Below are positions 31,752 through 39,664 of a stretch of DNA of 64,000 nt, piece after piece (position 1 is the stretch's first letter; each line of letters begins with the position of its first letter). A program made the position numbers and the translations under genes. Below the pieces are notes generated by a model. The model did no database searches, had not been told where the DNA came from, and worked only from the letters and a program-made list of their open reading frames with translations. The stretch is taken from the NCBI GenBank assembly GCA_035568175.1, contig DATMON010000019.1, forward strand, positions 10,346-74,345. Direction: 5' to 3'. This stretch comes from AV40 sp035568175 (GTDB taxonomy: Bacteria; Verrucomicrobiota; Verrucomicrobiia; Chthoniobacterales; UBA10450).

Positions 31752-34517
31752 ATGCGCACCTCCATTGCCGCTCGAGCCAATCTGGAACTGATCGACCAGA
31801 ATTATCAGCGCTGGCAGGAAGATCCGGCGTCGGTAGATCCAAGCTGGGCGGCGTTTTTTGAAGGATTCGAGTTGGGCAATCTGCCGCAGCGAAATGGCGC
31901 GGCCGTTGCCACGCCGCGGGCCGCGGTGCGCGAGAGTCCATTGCAGACACGAATCGACGGCCTCGTTTACGCCTACCGCACTCTTGGACATACCATTGCG
32001 CTGGTGAATCCGTTGGCGGAAAAACGCCCGGAAAATCCGCAGCTCACGTTGCGGGAGTTGGGTTTTAGCGAAAAGGATCTCGATCTTCGCGTCTCTTCAA
32101 AATTCTTCCTCGATAACGAGGAGATGACATTGCGCGAGATGATTGCGCGCCTGCAGAAAATTTATGCGGATTCGATCGGCGCCGAGTTCATGCACATTCA
32201 GAACACGCGGATGCGGAATTGGGTGCTACACCGGCTCGAATCGCGCGCCGACAAGCATTCGACTCCGCGACAGGTGAAAATCGCCCTCTTGCGCGCGTTG
32301 ATGGAAGCCGAATCGTTCGAAGTTTTCCTGCACTCGCGCTATGTCGGCCAGAAGCGCTTTTCGCTCCAGGGCGCGGAATCGCTGATGGTGATCCTCGATA
32401 GCATTCTGCATAAATGTCCGACCGACGGGATCGAGGAAATTTGCATGGGCATGGCGCATCGTGGCCGGCTCAACGTGCTCGCGAATTTTTTGAGGAAATC
32501 ACTTCGCGTCATCTTTACCGAGTTCAGTGAGAATTACGTTCCTGAGCTGGTGGCCGGTGATGGTGACGTGAAATACCATCTCGGTTATCACACCGTTCGA
32601 AAACTTTCCTCCGGCGCTCAAGTCGAAATTCGTCTCTCGGCGAATCCGAGTCATCTCGAGGCGGTTGATCCGGTTGTCGAAGGAACCGCGCGCGCGCGTC
32701 AACGCATTCGTGGCGACACCGAGCATCGGCGCAAAGTTTTGCCGCTCTTGCTTCATGGCGACGCGGCCTTCGCCGGGCAGGGGATCGTCGCCGAAACCCT
32801 GAACATGTCTCAACTGCACGGCTACGGGACCGGCGGCACGGTGCACGTGGTTATAAACAATCAGATCGGTTTCACCACCGTTCCCGAAGACGCGCGCTCG
32901 TCGATGTACGCGACCGATATCGCCAAGATGATTGAGGTGCCGATCTTTCATGTGAACGGAGACGATCCACTCGCCTGCATGCAGGTCAGCCAGCTCGCGC
33001 TCGATTTTCGTCAGGAATTCGGGCGCGACATCGTGATCGACATGTATTGTTACCGCCGTTACGGGCACAACGAAGGCGACGAGCCCGCTTTTACTCAACC
33101 CGATCTTTACGCGAAAATCGACAAGCACCCGTCGGTTGCGCAGTTGTACAAGCGCGAGTTGCTCGAATCCGGCGCCTTGAATGACGACGATGCCACCTCG
33201 CTCGAGACGGAATTCGGTCTCCGCCTCGAAATGACGCTCGACGACGTCAAAGCGATCGAAAAACAGAAGGCGAATGAGCAGGCGAAGTTCAAGGGATCAA
33301 CCGCGGTTTTTCAACCGGAGTACACGAGTTCGCCGGTCTCGACCGCGATCAACCAAAAGGCGCTGAAGACGATTGTCGATGCGCTCACGCGCGTGCCGGA
33401 TGATTTCAACGTTCAGCCGAAAATTAAACGGATCATCCTCGAACATCGCCGGAAGGTTTTTGAAAATGGCGGGCCCTACGAATGGCATTACGCCGAACTG
33501 CTCGCGTTCGGCGCGCTCCTTTTGGAGGGAACGCCGGTGCGCTTGTCCGGTCAGGACAGCGCGCGCGGAACTTTCAGCACCCGGCACGCGGTTCTTTACG
33601 ACGCGAAAAGCGGGGCGCCGTATCTGCCGTTGATGCATCTGGGCGGACCGAGCCGGACTGGCACTAATCAGGCGCGCATTTGCATCTACAACAGTTTGCT
33701 CTCTGAAGCGGCCGTCCTCGGATTCGATTACGGTTATTCGCTCGATTATCCGAGCATGCTTTGCTTGTGGGAAGCTCAGTTCGGCGACTTTTCCAACGGT
33801 GCGCAGACGATCATCGATCAATTCATCGTTTCAGCTGAATCGAAATGGCAGCGGCCGAGCGGAATCGTCCTGCTCCTGCCCCACGGTTACGAAGGCCAAG
33901 GCCCCGAACATTCCAGCGGCCGACTCGAACGTTTTCTTCAGCTTTGCGCGGAGGATAACATTCAGGTCTGCAATCTGACCACGTCAGCCCAGTACTTTCA
34001 TGTTTTACGGCGACAAATGAAGCGCGACTTCATCAAGCCGCTCGTGATCATGACGCCGAAGAGTTTGTTACGCGCCGAGTTCGCTTCCTCGCGGGCGGAA
34101 GAATTTACCAGTGGCAAGTTCGAGGAAATTCTCGGCTCACCTGAAGTTGGACCGGCTAGTAAAATGAAACGGGTGATTCTTTGCTCGGGAAAAGTTTATT
34201 ACGATTTGCTTAACCACCGCGCCGAGAAAAAGATCGACAACGCGGCGATCATCCGCGCCGAGCAGCTTTATCCGTTACATGAAAAGAAGCTGAAGGCGAT
34301 GGTCAACGCGTTTCCAAAAAATGCGCAGCTGGTTTGGTGTCAGGAGGAGCCGGAAAACATGGGTGCGTGGACATTCATCGAACCGCGCTTGAGAAAACTT
34401 CTCGGTCGCGAGATCGCCTATGCCGGCCGCGATGCGAGCGCGAGCCCTGCCGTTGGCTCGCTCGCGCGCCACAAACGCGAACAAACCCGTCTCGTCGCCG
34501 ACGCATTCAAGGTCTAG
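31752..34517 (+). CDS. sucA: 2-oxoglutarate dehydrogenase E1 component
   Basis: The thiamine-diphosphate E1 decarboxylates 2-oxoglutarate in the TCA cycle. The 921 residues match family length. Visible are the N-terminal E2-interaction motif (NLELIDQNYQRWQEDPASVDPSW), the TPP-binding GDDPLACMQVSQLALDFRQEFG region, IVIDMYCYRRYGHNEGDEPAFTQPDLY, LSGQDSARGTFSTRHAV, GFDYGYSLDYPSMLCLWEAQFGDF, LLLPHGYEGQGPEHSSGRLERFLQL and QEEPENMGAWTFIEPRL (in pieces). The E2 (sucB) and E3 (lpd) genes follow, but with unrelated inserts between them. Confidence 0.97.
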   Translation: MRTSIAARANLELIDQNYQRWQEDPASVDPSWAAFFEGFELGNLPQRNGAAVATPRAAVRESPLQTRIDGLVYAYRTLGHTIALVNPLAEKRPENPQLTLRELGFSEKDLDLRVSSKFFLDNEEMTLREMIARLQKIYADSIGAEFMHIQNTRMRNWVLHRLESRADKHSTPRQVKIALLRALMEAESFEVFLHSRYVGQKRFSLQGAESLMVILDSILHKCPTDGIEEICMGMAHRGRLNVLANFLRKSLRVIFTEFSENYVPELVAGDGDVKYHLGYHTVRKLSSGAQVEIRLSANPSHLEAVDPVVEGTARARQRIRGDTEHRRKVLPLLLHGDAAFAGQGIVAETLNMSQLHGYGTGGTVHVVINNQIGFTTVPEDARSSMYATDIAKMIEVPIFHVNGDDPLACMQVSQLALDFRQEFGRDIVIDMYCYRRYGHNEGDEPAFTQPDLYAKIDKHPSVAQLYKRELLESGALNDDDATSLETEFGLRLEMTLDDVKAIEKQKANEQAKFKGSTAVFQPEYTSSPVSTAINQKALKTIVDALTRVPDDFNVQPKIKRIILEHRRKVFENGGPYEWHYAELLAFGALLLEGTPVRLSGQDSARGTFSTRHAVLYDAKSGAPYLPLMHLGGPSRTGTNQARICIYNSLLSEAAVLGFDYGYSLDYPSMLCLWEAQFGDFSNGAQTIIDQFIVSAESKWQRPSGIVLLLPHGYEGQGPEHSSGRLERFLQLCAEDNIQVCNLTTSAQYFHVLRRQMKRDFIKPLVIMTPKSLLRAEFASSRAEEFTSGKFEEILGSPEVGPASKMKRVILCSGKVYYDLLNHRAEKKIDNAAIIRAEQLYPLHEKKLKAMVNAFPKNAQLVWCQEEPENMGAWTFIEPRLRKLLGREIAYAGRDASASPAVGSLARHKREQTRLVADAFKV

Positions 34518-34535
34518 TTGGGCTGATCGCATGCA

Positions 34536-34877
34536 ATGAGCGATTCCGACATTTCGTTTTCTGGGCGGACGGTAAGTGTGGCTGGTAAGACATGGCAAGC
34601 GCCGTGGCCTGTAACGCAAGCTGCGGTGATCGATGATCGAGTGATTTTACTCTATGACTACATGGCTGGCCCGAGAGATCGTCAGTTTCAGAATCTTGAG
34701 GCCTTCAATTCTTCAGGACAGCATCTTTGGACTGCGCAGCATCCGACAGCGGAGAAACCTGATACTTATGTCAAGATTTTGAGCACTAGTCCGTTTCTCG
34801 CTTGGAATTTTGCTTGTTACAAGTGCACAATCGATGTGTCCAGCGGCCGTCTCGTTAAAGCACTGTTCACGAAATAA
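34536..34877 (+). CDS. Small unknown protein between sucA and sucB (possible third cassette-like gene)
   Basis: The 113-residue product has no signal peptide and no recognised domain. Its pattern (ISFSGRTVSVAGKTWQ, PVTQAAVIDDRVILLYDYM, LEAFNSSGQHLWTAQHP) suggests a small beta-propeller-blade-like or WD/PQQ-type module. The codon after sucA is followed by GTTGGGC (34517-34523), which fits GTTRRRY, and after this gene comes GTCTAAC (34887-34893), which fits RYYYAAC. The gene thus shows half-sites of attC type, but no complementary GTTRRRY box follows. It breaks the usual sucA-sucB adjacency. Confidence is moderate. Confidence 0.6.
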   Translation: MSDSDISFSGRTVSVAGKTWQAPWPVTQAAVIDDRVILLYDYMAGPRDRQFQNLEAFNSSGQHLWTAQHPTAEKPDTYVKILSTSPFLAWNFACYKCTIDVSSGRLVKALFTK

Positions 34878-34906
34878 TCGCAACCGGTCTAACACCCTCT
34901 ACAACG

Positions 34907-35003
34907 TTTGATTCGACCTCGTGACAGCGGGTTGTAGAGGCGCTTGTGCCAAGCGCCTGTTTATTTAATCTCGGCGCTTGATACAAGCGCCGCTACAACG
35001 TTT
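34907..35003. repeat. Palindromic repeat, family C, upstream of sucB
   Basis: CCCTCTACAACG at the left pairs with GTTGTAGAGG at 34930-34939, and further on GGCGCTTGTGCCAAGCGCC and GGCGCTTGATACAAGCGCC are two similar palindromes with GCTACAACG at the end. The element spans most of the 143-nt gap before sucB. Confidence 0.7.
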
Positions 35004-35020
35004 GTTGTGCGAAGCAGCGC

Positions 35021-36292
35021 ATGGCCATCGAAGTAAAAATTCCGGCGGTTGGCGAATCGATTACGAGCGGAATCGTCTCCGTCTGGCACAAAAAGTCCGG
35101 CGATTTCGTCAATGCCGGTGATGCGCTCTTCACTCTCGAGACCGACAAAGTTTCAACCGAGATCGCGGCCGAAACGGCCGGATTACTCGACACAATTGTT
35201 CCGGAAGGACAGGAAGTGAAAATCGGCGAAGTGGTGGCGACGATCGACGATTCAAAGAAAGCGCCGGCCGCTGCGTCCGCCGAAAAGAAAAAAGAGAAGA
35301 CCGAAGCGCCCTCACCTCAATCCCCGGGATCGCGACCCGGTGGAGCGCCGAGAGGCGGACCAGAAACGCCGGTCAAAGAAAAAACCGCGGATGGTGCAAC
35401 GCTTTCGCCGGCAGTACGCCGGATTGTCGATGAAGAACAACTCGATCCGGCGAAAATTTCAGGGACGGGTCCGGGCGGACGAATCACGAAAGCCGACGCT
35501 CTCGCCGCCGTGCAAAATCGCGGTGCGGCTCAAGAGAAGATCGATAAGGAGCCCGCGACGGCGGGTCCGTCCGTTGGCGGACAATCAGCCGACGGACGGT
35601 TTGTTCGTAAAAAAATGTCGCCGTTGCGCCGGAAAATCGCGGCGCAACTGGTGATGGCGCAACACACCGCCGCGATCCTGACGACATTTAACGAATGCGA
35701 CATGAGCGCGGTTCAGGAGTTGCGCACGAAATCGCAGGACGCGTTCACCAAAAAACACGGCGTAAAACTCGGGTTCATGTCGTTCTTCATCAAAGCGTCC
35801 GTGGAAGCGCTGAAAGCGGTGCCGGTAGTGAATGGCCGCATTGAAGATGAAGATTTTATTCAGAACAATTTCTACGACATCGGCGTGGCCGTCGGGACCG
35901 AGCGGGGATTGGTAGTGCCGATTGTGCGCGACGCCGACAAAAAATCTTTCGCCGATCTCGAGCGCGACATTGCGAACTACGCGACCAAAGCGCGCGAAGG
36001 TAAATTGAAGATCGAAGATTTAACTGGCGGCACGTTTACGGTTTCAAACGGCGGCGTGTATGGCTCGCTCTTGAGCACGCCGATTTTGAACCCGCCGCAG
36101 ACCGGAATTCTCGGATTGCACAAAATCATGCCGCGACCGGTGGCGATCGACGGCAAAGTGGAGGTGCGCCCGATGATGTATCTCGCGATGAGCTACGATC
36201 ATCGCGCGATTGATGGCAAAGAAGCGGTCACGTTCCTGATAAAAGTGAAGGAGTGCATCGAGGACCCAAAAAAGCTGCCGCTCGACTTTTAG
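35021..36292 (+). CDS. sucB: 2-oxoglutarate dehydrogenase E2, dihydrolipoyl succinyltransferase
   Basis: E2 carries the lipoyl arm and transfers the succinyl group to CoA. The 423 residues comprise one lipoyl domain (FTLETDKVSTEIAAE, lipoylated Lys about residue 44), a flexible Ala/Pro/Lys linker, an E3/E1-binding domain (LSPAVRRIVDEEQLDPAKISGTGPGGRITKADAL), a second linker, and a catalytic domain with the active His in YLAMSYDHRAIDGKEAV. The second linker carries a repeat-derived insert (PSVGGQSADGRF). The rest is normal for OGDH E2. The substrate choice (succinyl over acetyl) follows from sucA upstream. Confidence 0.96.
   Translation: MAIEVKIPAVGESITSGIVSVWHKKSGDFVNAGDALFTLETDKVSTEIAAETAGLLDTIVPEGQEVKIGEVVATIDDSKKAPAAASAEKKKEKTEAPSPQSPGSRPGGAPRGGPETPVKEKTADGATLSPAVRRIVDEEQLDPAKISGTGPGGRITKADALAAVQNRGAAQEKIDKEPATAGPSVGGQSADGRFVRKKMSPLRRKIAAQLVMAQHTAAILTTFNECDMSAVQELRTKSQDAFTKKHGVKLGFMSFFIKASVEALKAVPVVNGRIEDEDFIQNNFYDIGVAVGTERGLVVPIVRDADKKSFADLERDIANYATKAREGKLKIEDLTGGTFTVSNGGVYGSLLSTPILNPPQTGILGLHKIMPRPVAIDGKVEVRPMMYLAMSYDHRAIDGKEAVTFLIKVKECIEDPKKLPLDF
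35561..35600. repeat. Family H repeat inside the sucB linker
   Basis: The plus strand reads GCGGGTCCGTCCGTTGG, CGGACAATC, AGCCGACGGACGG. Its reverse complement begins TGTCCGCCAACGGACGG as in the intergenic copy at 63178-63216 (nearly identical over 23 nt), plus a second GTCCGTCGG arm. It encodes GPSVGGQSADG in a flexible linker, so it may be tolerated structurally. Confidence 0.7.
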
Positions 36293-36303
36293 TTTTTCCC
36301 AAT

Positions 36304-36334
36304 GTCATGTTGAGCGAAGCGAAACATCTCTGAC
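36304..36334 (+). repeat. 31-nt hairpin repeat, family A, left flank of the GIY-YIG gene
   Basis: GTCA, TGTT, an 11-nt loop (GAGCGAAGCGA), AACA, TCTCTGAC. Stem TGTT/AACA pairs perfectly, and the outer GTCA pairs with TGAC. It begins 12 nt after the sucB stop and 13 nt before the GIY-YIG start. Confidence 0.85.
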
Positions 36335-36346
36335 TTTTTCAGTAGC

Positions 36347-36709
36347 ATGCGCGATCACGACTACTGGGTGTACATTCTCACGAACAAACATCGCACAACG
36401 CTGTATATCGGAATGACAAACGACTTAGCGCTTCGGTTGTGGGAGCACAGGTGGGGAGAAACGAAGGGCTTCACTAAGCGCTATCATTTAAACCGGCTGG
36501 TTTGGTTTGAGCACTTTCGTGAGGTAAACGATGCTATCGCGTGCGAGAAGAGATTGAAAGGTTGGCTGCGAAGTCGAAAAATTGCGCTGATCGAAAAGAC
36601 AAATCCGCACTGGCTGGATCTCAGCGAGGATTGGGAGCAAGAACGCAATGTTCGAGATGCCTGGAACACCGAAGAAATGGTCAGAGATTCTTCGCTCTGC
36701 TCAGAATGA
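36347..36709 (+). CDS. GIY-YIG endonuclease-domain protein flanked by inverted palindromes
   Basis: The 120-residue protein is a stand-alone GIY-YIG domain of the YhbQ/URI-like group. The VYIL...YIG core (WVYILTNKHRTTLYIGMTND), the catalytic Arg in ALRLWEHR and the Glu in DAIACEKRLKGW are present. Such small proteins are implicated in DNA nicking or repair, but a function for this subgroup is not settled. The final ten or so codons (VRDSSLCSE and the stop) are encoded by an inverted copy of the flanking 31-nt repeat. It is inserted between sucB and lpd, genes that are normally adjacent, which suggests it arrived as a unit. No second mobility gene accompanies it. Confidence 0.88.
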   Translation: MRDHDYWVYILTNKHRTTLYIGMTNDLALRLWEHRWGETKGFTKRYHLNRLVWFEHFREVNDAIACEKRLKGWLRSRKIALIEKTNPHWLDLSEDWEQERNVRDAWNTEEMVRDSSLCSE

Positions 36710-36710
36710 C
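36680..36710 (-). repeat. 31-nt hairpin repeat, family A, right flank of the GIY-YIG gene (inverted)
   Basis: Read on the reverse strand: GTCA, TTCT, 11-nt loop (GAGCAGAGCGA), AGAA, TCTCTGAC. It is inverted relative to the copy at 36304-36334 and overlaps the last nine codons and stop of the GIY-YIG gene. The stem TTCT/AGAA is changed at two base pairs compared with TGTT/AACA. Confidence 0.85.
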
Positions 36711-36724
36711 AGCGTCATAAACAA

Positions 36725-38137
36725 ATGGATAAATTTGATGTCGTAATTATCGGTTCTGGACCCGGCGGATATGTCGCCGCCATTCGCGCGGGCCAACTCG
36801 GTTTAAAAACTGCCATCGTTGAAAAAGACAAAGACCTCGGCGGGACTTGTTTGAACATCGGCTGCATTCCGAGCAAAGCGCTCCTGACTTCGAGCGATCA
36901 TTTCGTGTTCGCGAAAAAGGAAGCGGAAAAGCACGGCATCGTGATCGAAAAAGTAGATGTCGATCTTAACAAGATGCAGCAGCGCAAGGACAAGGTCGTG
37001 AAAACGCTGACGGGCGGCGTGCGTGCGCTGATGAAGACCAACAAAGTAACGACTTTCGAAGGGTTCGGCACCATTACCGCGCCTGGAAAGGTTTCGGTCA
37101 AATCGTCGGATCCCGCCACCGCGGGACAGGAAATTGAAACAAAAAACATCATCATTGCGACTGGCAGTGCTCCGATCGAATTGCCGTTCGCGAAATTTGA
37201 CGGCAAAACAATCGTCAGCAGCACCGAAGCGCTTACTTTCACAGAGCCGCCACCCAAATTCCTCGTCATCGGCGCGGGAGCGATCGGACTCGAGCTTGGA
37301 TCGGTCTGGGCGCGACTTGGCTCCGAAGTAACAATTCTCGAATTTTTGCCGCGGATCGCGGTCGGCTTCGATCTCGAATTGTCGAACTTGCTCCAGCGCT
37401 CGCTCACGGCGCAGGGAATTACCTTTCACCTCGAAACCAAAGTCAGCGCGGTCAAGATCGACAATGGCCGCGTCACCGCGACGGCGACCAAGGGAAACGA
37501 AGAATTGAAATTCGAGGCCGACAAGGTTCTGGTTTCGGTCGGACGCAAACCGTTTAGTGAAGGCGTTGGCGCCGAGAAAGTCGGGGTCGAGTTCGATGAA
37601 AAGAAACGGATCAAAGTCGACGAACATTTCAAAACCAAGGTCGACGGGATTTACGCGATTGGTGACGTGATTGCGGGGCCGATGCTGGCGCACAAAGCCG
37701 AGGATGAAGGAATTGCCTGTGTGGAAAGGATCGCCGGCAAAGACGGCCACATTAATTATGACGCGATCGCCGGAATCATTTACACGAATCCGGAACTGGC
37801 CGGCGTCGGTTTGACCGAGGAACAGGCTAAAGAAAAGAAGATCGATTATCGCGTCGGCAGATTTCCGTTCCGGGCGAACGCGCGCGCAATCGCCAATGAT
37901 GACCTCGACGGAATCGTCAAATTCGTGGCCGACGCGAAGACAGACCGTATTCTGGGCGCGCACATTTTGCAGCACGCGGCTTCGGAGTTGATCGCCGAGG
38001 CGGTTTCCGTGATCGAGTTTGGCGGTAGCTCGGAGGATCTCGCGCGGACCTGTCATTCGCATCCGACTTTGAGCGAAGCAGTGAAAGAAGCAGCGATGAA
38101 CGTCGAGAAGCGCGCTCTGCATATCCTTAATCGCTGA
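36725..38137 (+). CDS. lpd: Dihydrolipoyl dehydrogenase (E3)
   Basis: E3 reoxidises dihydrolipoamide with FAD and NAD. The 470 residues show FAD binding IIGSGPGGYVAAIRAGQLG, the redox disulphide GGTCLNIGCIPSKALL, NAD binding VIGAGAIGLELGSVWARLGS, and the C-terminal active-site block HSHPTLSEAVKEAAM. It serves the OGDH complex encoded upstream and possibly pyruvate dehydrogenase. The start follows the repeat by 15 nt. It is codon-typical and complete. Confidence 0.97.
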   Translation: MDKFDVVIIGSGPGGYVAAIRAGQLGLKTAIVEKDKDLGGTCLNIGCIPSKALLTSSDHFVFAKKEAEKHGIVIEKVDVDLNKMQQRKDKVVKTLTGGVRALMKTNKVTTFEGFGTITAPGKVSVKSSDPATAGQEIETKNIIIATGSAPIELPFAKFDGKTIVSSTEALTFTEPPPKFLVIGAGAIGLELGSVWARLGSEVTILEFLPRIAVGFDLELSNLLQRSLTAQGITFHLETKVSAVKIDNGRVTATATKGNEELKFEADKVLVSVGRKPFSEGVGAEKVGVEFDEKKRIKVDEHFKTKVDGIYAIGDVIAGPMLAHKAEDEGIACVERIAGKDGHINYDAIAGIIYTNPELAGVGLTEEQAKEKKIDYRVGRFPFRANARAIANDDLDGIVKFVADAKTDRILGAHILQHAASELIAEAVSVIEFGGSSEDLARTCHSHPTLSEAVKEAAMNVEKRALHILNR

Positions 38138-38159
38138 CTTTGAATCTTCGCAAGCGATT

Positions 38160-38220
38160 GTGGGGCAAGCGCTCCGCTTGCCGACAGATGGCAGGCGATG
38201 CGCCTGCCCTACAACCGCGC
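38160..38220. repeat. Palindromic repeat, family D, between lpd and the MFS gene
   Basis: GTGGGGCAAGCGCTCCGC, TTGCCGACAGATGGCAG, GCGATGCGCCTGCCCTAC. Pieces such as GGCAAGCG/CGCTTGCC and GGCAGGCG/CGCCTGCC pair within the element. Related pieces occur at 4369-4452 and near 40645-40672. It lies between convergent genes and could help terminate. Confidence 0.7.
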
Positions 38221-38232
38221 GGCGCGAGTGAA

Positions 38233-39525
38233 TCACTTGGACAATTGCGCTTCGCGGCGGCGAATCACCAGTAGCGCGACAAATCCGGAAACGCCGCAGA
38301 CGATCGCGCCTACAGCCAGCGCAAAAGGAGCACCCTGCCAATGCGCGACTGCGCCAGCTTCAAGACTGCCGAGCGGAACCATGGCGCCGAAAATGAGCGA
38401 CCACACACCCATGACACGGCCGCGCATTTCATCGGGCACAATTGTTTGCAGCACGGTATTTGTGGTTGAGAAAAACAGGAGCATTCCGAAACCGCCGACA
38501 AAAAGAAATGCGAGCGCGAGGTAGAAATTTCGCGTAAGCGAAAATGCGAGCAGGGCCGACGAAAATAACCAGACGCCGCCGAGCGCGAGTTTTCGCGGGG
38601 TAAAGAGATGCCCGTAAGTTGCCACCACCAGCGCGCCAACGAGCGCGCCGACGCCACTGGCCGACATCAAAACGCCGTAACCATCAGCGCCGCGGCCGAG
38701 CACGTCACGCGCGAAAGCCGGCATGATCACCATGTAAGACCAACCGAAAATGCCGACCGCCAGAAACAACAACAGGATTGTGCGGACGCGCTGGTGTTTG
38801 ATCGAATAAAGAATTCCGTTCCAGGCGTGTTCGGCGGGCGAGAGGATGTTGATCTTACGTTCGAACTTCGGGAGTCGCATCATCAACAAACCGACAATGA
38901 CCGCGACGAAGCTGAGACCGTTAAACAAGAAGCAGATCGCTGCGCCGACGGTGCCGATCATTAATCCGGCGAGGGAGGGGCCAATTACCCGCGCGCCGTT
39001 GACGATCGAGCTGTTGAGCGAGATCGCATTGAGCAAATCCTCGCGACTGGTCATCTCAACGGTGAATGCTTGTCGCGCAGGCATGTCAAAGCCCATCGCG
39101 ATGCCATTGAGCGCTGCAATGATGACAATGAAAGTTGCGTTGGCGAAGCCGGCCCAAACTCCCGCCGCGAGCAAAAACGCACAGATCATTTGCGCAGTTT
39201 GAGTCGCGACCAGGATCGAGCGTTTGGGATAAAGATCGGCCAGCGATCCGCCCCAGATGGAAAACAACATCATCGGCGCCGAACCGATGGCGGCGACTGC
39301 GCCGAGGAGAAATTTTGAATTCGTGATCTCGTAAACGAACCAGCTCATGGCGGTTTGCTGCATCCAGGTGCCGATGAGCGAGACGAGCTGGCCCCAAAAA
39401 AACAGGCGGTAATTGCGATGACGGAGTGCGCGAAACGTCTGTCGCCAACTAATGCTGCCCACCGGCATCCGGCGCGGCCGTCCGCTGATGTCCTCAGGCA
39501 CGTGCGCGGTTCCGGTCGTAGGCAT
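38233..39525 (-). CDS. MFS transporter (DUF894/enterobactin-exporter-like)
   Basis: The 430 residues have about 12 hydrophobic helices. The N-terminal pattern FRALRHRNYRLFFWGQLVSLIGTWMQQTAMSWFVYEITNSKFLLGAV (in pieces), GGSLADLYPKRSILVATQTAQM and FDMPARQAFTVEMTSREDLLNAISLNSSIVNGARVIGPSLAGLMI match the MFS_3 (DUF894) family. Family members export siderophores or drugs; the substrate here is unknown. The gene is reverse to lpd and monocistronic. Confidence 0.92.
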   Translation of the reverse strand: MPTTGTAHVPEDISGRPRRMPVGSISWRQTFRALRHRNYRLFFWGQLVSLIGTWMQQTAMSWFVYEITNSKFLLGAVAAIGSAPMMLFSIWGGSLADLYPKRSILVATQTAQMICAFLLAAGVWAGFANATFIVIIAALNGIAMGFDMPARQAFTVEMTSREDLLNAISLNSSIVNGARVIGPSLAGLMIGTVGAAICFLFNGLSFVAVIVGLLMMRLPKFERKINILSPAEHAWNGILYSIKHQRVRTILLLFLAVGIFGWSYMVIMPAFARDVLGRGADGYGVLMSASGVGALVGALVVATYGHLFTPRKLALGGVWLFSSALLAFSLTRNFYLALAFLFVGGFGMLLFFSTTNTVLQTIVPDEMRGRVMGVWSLIFGAMVPLGSLEAGAVAHWQGAPFALAVGAIVCGVSGFVALLVIRRREAQLSK

Positions 39526-39664
39526 GAGAAGGTGTAGAGGTGCGCGTCCTCACGCGCAAACCACGCTCGAAATCAGGTCGACTTCGCGGATATAATTGGA
39601 TGCAGGGTCACCTTGCCTTTTTGCTTGGCCTCGCCTGACATTTGTGCAAAATCGCCGGCCAAGG

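Noticed and set aside
36803..38341. Long reverse-strand open frame opposite lpd
   Set aside because: It is antisense to a complete dihydrolipoyl dehydrogenase, is rich in Arg/Asp/Phe from the complementary codon pattern, and has no recognisable domain.
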